DNA of 54,762 bases, taken from contig RQSC01000750.1 of the NCBI GenBank assembly GCA_013416795.1, positions 126,946 to 181,707 of the forward strand, given 5' to 3'. Under the pieces are notes generated by a model. It ran no database searches and had not been told where the DNA came from. It saw only the letters and a list, made by a program, of their open reading frames with translations. This stretch comes from Prasinococcaceae sp. CCMP 1430. Lineage: Eukaryota > Prasinodermophyta > Palmophyllophyceae > Prasinococcales > Prasinococcaceae. The position numbers and the translations under genes are program-made. Position 1 is the stretch's first letter; every line of letters begins with the position of its first letter. This document shows positions 53,193 to 54,762 of this stretch, piece after piece.

Positions 53193-54024
53193 TCACATCT
53201 TGATGCATGTCACCTTGGGCTCTGCCGACGGCGGCGGGTCATCCCATCCCCCGCCGTACAGGTGGTACACCTGCTCGTAGACGTCGGTCAGCAACACGGT
53301 CGAGTAAGTTCCTGCCCTGCCCCGGAGGAGCCTATGAGCGCAAACACGCGCGTGAGGGGGCAAGGGAGGGAAGCGGAGAGGAGGGCGATCGAAGGCCGCG
53401 GCGAGATGTCAGCACCGTCGGAGCGCGACGCACACGCTCGGGGCGCGCGCCCGAGCGCGCACGGCCGCCGGCGCACGCACCACCGCGCCGGCGACTCCTC
53501 GCACATGCACAGGAAGGGGCTGATACAAAACAGCGCTGAAAGACCGAGGGGATCAAAGTAGCACGTATGGATGCACGTGTCCGAGCAGCACTTGTGGTTG
53601 TATGTGCAGCCGCAGCGGCTGCCGCAGCAGTACACCTGTGCGCACGCGTGCCGCGGGCCGCCCGCCCGCCCGCGCGCCCCGCGCGTGCGCGTGTGAGCCT
53701 CGACGCTCGCCCGCACGCGCACACACGCACGCGCGCGCATTCTCGCGCACGCGCGCACACGGCGTCCAACGCGCGTTCGCGAGCGCGCGGAGAGGGGAGC
53801 AGGGCGAGCGCACGCACGCGCGCGCGCGCACGCACCTTGTGGCAGCCCAGCGGCGCGGTAGGGTTGCCGGCGGCCGATGCCTCCGACGCGTACCGCACAG
53901 CCTCGCCGAAGCTCGGCCCCTTGCGGCCCGCGGCGAGCGCTGCGCGGTGCGGCGACTCGCCCGCCTTGCCCATGCCCTGCGCCACCGGCGCGTGCAGCAT
54001 CGCGTTCGAGTCGGTTCTGCCCAT
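53193..54024 (-). CDS. Small cysteine-rich protein, unrecognised
   Basis: A three-exon model: 54024-53836, 53635-53481 and 53316-53193. Introns are 200 and 164 nt, both with GTGCGT donors and CAG acceptors, and phases match (0, then 2). The result is 155 residues. The first third is Gly/Ala-rich. The second exon holds most of the cysteines, 12 in 52 residues, from VYCCGSRCGC to FLCMCEE. The last exon is ordinary in composition: AGTYSTVLLTDVYEQVYHLY, an acidic Pro-rich stretch and a short end VTCIKM. The last two exons break the Arg/Ala bias of the surrounding DNA, which is the main evidence that they are real. The cysteine pattern could bind metal, form disulfides or be palmitoylated. It could be the C-terminal part of a longer protein. 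Confidence 0.5.
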
Positions 54025-54655
54025 GCCCTCCCGCAACGGCAGGGCGCTCCCGTGCGCGTGCGCGGCGCGCGGGGCGGTCCCTGTGGCCGCGTGCGCGCGT
54101 GCATGCGCCGGCGGGCAGGTACACACACGCACACACACACACAAGGTCGAGCCACCTTGTACACACACGCGCACACACGCGCGCACACACGCACCCCCCG
54201 CAAGGCCCACTTACGTCTACGTGCGGCACCCGACGCGCGCGTGCGCGGCGCGCGCTCCAGCGCTCCCCGCCTGCGTTTCGATGGCCGGGTGGGGCGTTCC
54301 CCCGCCCGCATGCGTTTTGATATGCGCTCTCCCTTCGAGGAGGGGCCGAGTTTGGGTATGAGCGATCAAACCTTAACCTCGAATCGGGGCGAAGGGCGTC
54401 GAGGTACACACGTAAAATGACCTTCATGTGCAATTTCGCGCGGACCCCGAAATCGGCGCGCAGCCGCCGCCGCGAGCGGCGGCTGGGCTGCTGCGCGCGG
54501 GCACAGGGGTGTGTGTGTGGGGGGGGGGGGACCGCGCGGCGGCGCGTGTGCGCGGGGGTGGCGTGTGTGGGCGGGCATGTATGTGTGGGCATGAGCGTGT
54601 GCGGGCGGGCGGGCGCGCGCCCGAGTGTGTGTGTGTGTGCGTGTGCGTGTGTCGC
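54025..54655. repeat. Simple CA/GT and GCGC repeats around an AT-richer patch
   Basis: Contains a CA-rich microsatellite (54120-54195), interrupted by the inverted pair ACAAGGT / ACCTTGT with a six-base loop. An AT-richer patch (54311-54440) holds the TGCGTTTTGA motif. GT-rich sequence follows, with a short poly-G run (54521-54530). No gene is assigned here. Confidence 0.6.
54311..54320 (+). promoter_or_regulatory. Recurrent upstream motif TGCGTTTTGA
   Basis: About 290 bases upstream of the proposed Cys-rich start, followed after two bases by TGCGC as in the 10114 copy. Confidence 0.3.
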
Positions 54656-54762
54656 TCAGCCCGCGTCCTCGAAGCGCACTATCCGATCCTCGCCGGGGAA
54701 GCCATCGACGAGGTGCACCGTGTCCGCTCCAGGCTCGTCGAGCAGCTCCCTGACGAAGCCAA
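54656..54762 (-). CDS. C-terminal exon of an unidentified gene, truncated by the window edge
   Basis: An open frame from the window end to a stop at 54656-54658 encodes about 34 residues: FVRELLDEPGADTVHLVDGF, then PGEDRIVRFEDAG. The composition is balanced and acidic, unlike random frames of this DNA. No family is recognised. No start is visible. Confidence 0.5.
   Translation of the reverse strand, partial: GFVRELLDEPGADTVHLVDGFPGEDRIVRFEDAG

Noticed and set aside
53193..53195. The TGA ending the Cys-rich gene as a selenocysteine codon
   Set aside because: It is followed directly by TAA in the same frame, so readthrough would add nothing.

Overview
The window is nuclear DNA from a eukaryote, very GC-rich, with short introns (89 to 270 nt) and closely packed genes. 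The content points to a flagellated alga that has, or descends from a host that had, a plastid. It encodes an intraflagellar-transport dynein chain (WDR34 type) and the axonemal factor ARMC2. It also encodes proteins with transit-peptide-like N-termini related to plastid enzymes (GNAT acetyltransferase, double-ACT protein, Rossmann-fold SDR, adenylate kinase). Telo-box motifs of the TTTAGGG type occur upstream of several genes. I cannot name the species; a haptophyte or green alga would fit. There are two assembly gaps (24417-24727 and 42668-43235) and single N bases at 28003, 35842 and 46212.

Layout. 1-7000: an ERK-like TEY MAP kinase, then an INCENP-like chromosomal passenger scaffold, both on +. 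7000-14600: an eIF2-alpha kinase (-) facing an ABCF2/Arb1 ATPase (+), then the ribosome biogenesis factor RPF2 (-). 15300-24290: TIM44 (+), a 2OG-Fe(II) oxygenase (+), WDR34 (-), a mid-SUN-domain membrane protein (+) and a PWWP protein (-). 24700-32200: an SDR (+), Rab GDI (-), a plastid-type GNAT (+), a PKA catalytic chain (-) and SepSecS (+). 32400-47700: ARMC2 (-), phosphatidylserine decarboxylase (+), CPSF1/CPSF160 (-), a PAM2-CUE-DUF1771-Smr protein (+), a double-ACT protein (-) and MRNIP (+). 47700-54762: a type II J-protein (-), an adenylate kinase core (-), an unrecognised coiled-coil protein (+), a small cysteine-rich protein (-) and the last exon of a further gene (-).

The genes are mostly housekeeping and do not form one pathway. 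What stands out is their arrangement. From WDR34 (18195) to MRNIP (47653) thirteen genes alternate strand without exception, so almost every gene shares a divergent 5' interval with one neighbour and a convergent 3' interval with the other. The shared 5' intervals hold the AT-rich islands, the telo-boxes, most of the long homopolymers and both assembly gaps.

Several multi-exon models below (CPSF1, ACT, ARMC2, WDR34 partners, the coiled-coil gene, the Cys-rich gene) were built by matching splice phase by hand. Their splice sites are predictions. The most interesting single gene is the INCENP-like protein, which has a UBA-like and a SAP-like segment ahead of a conventional Aurora-binding IN-box.
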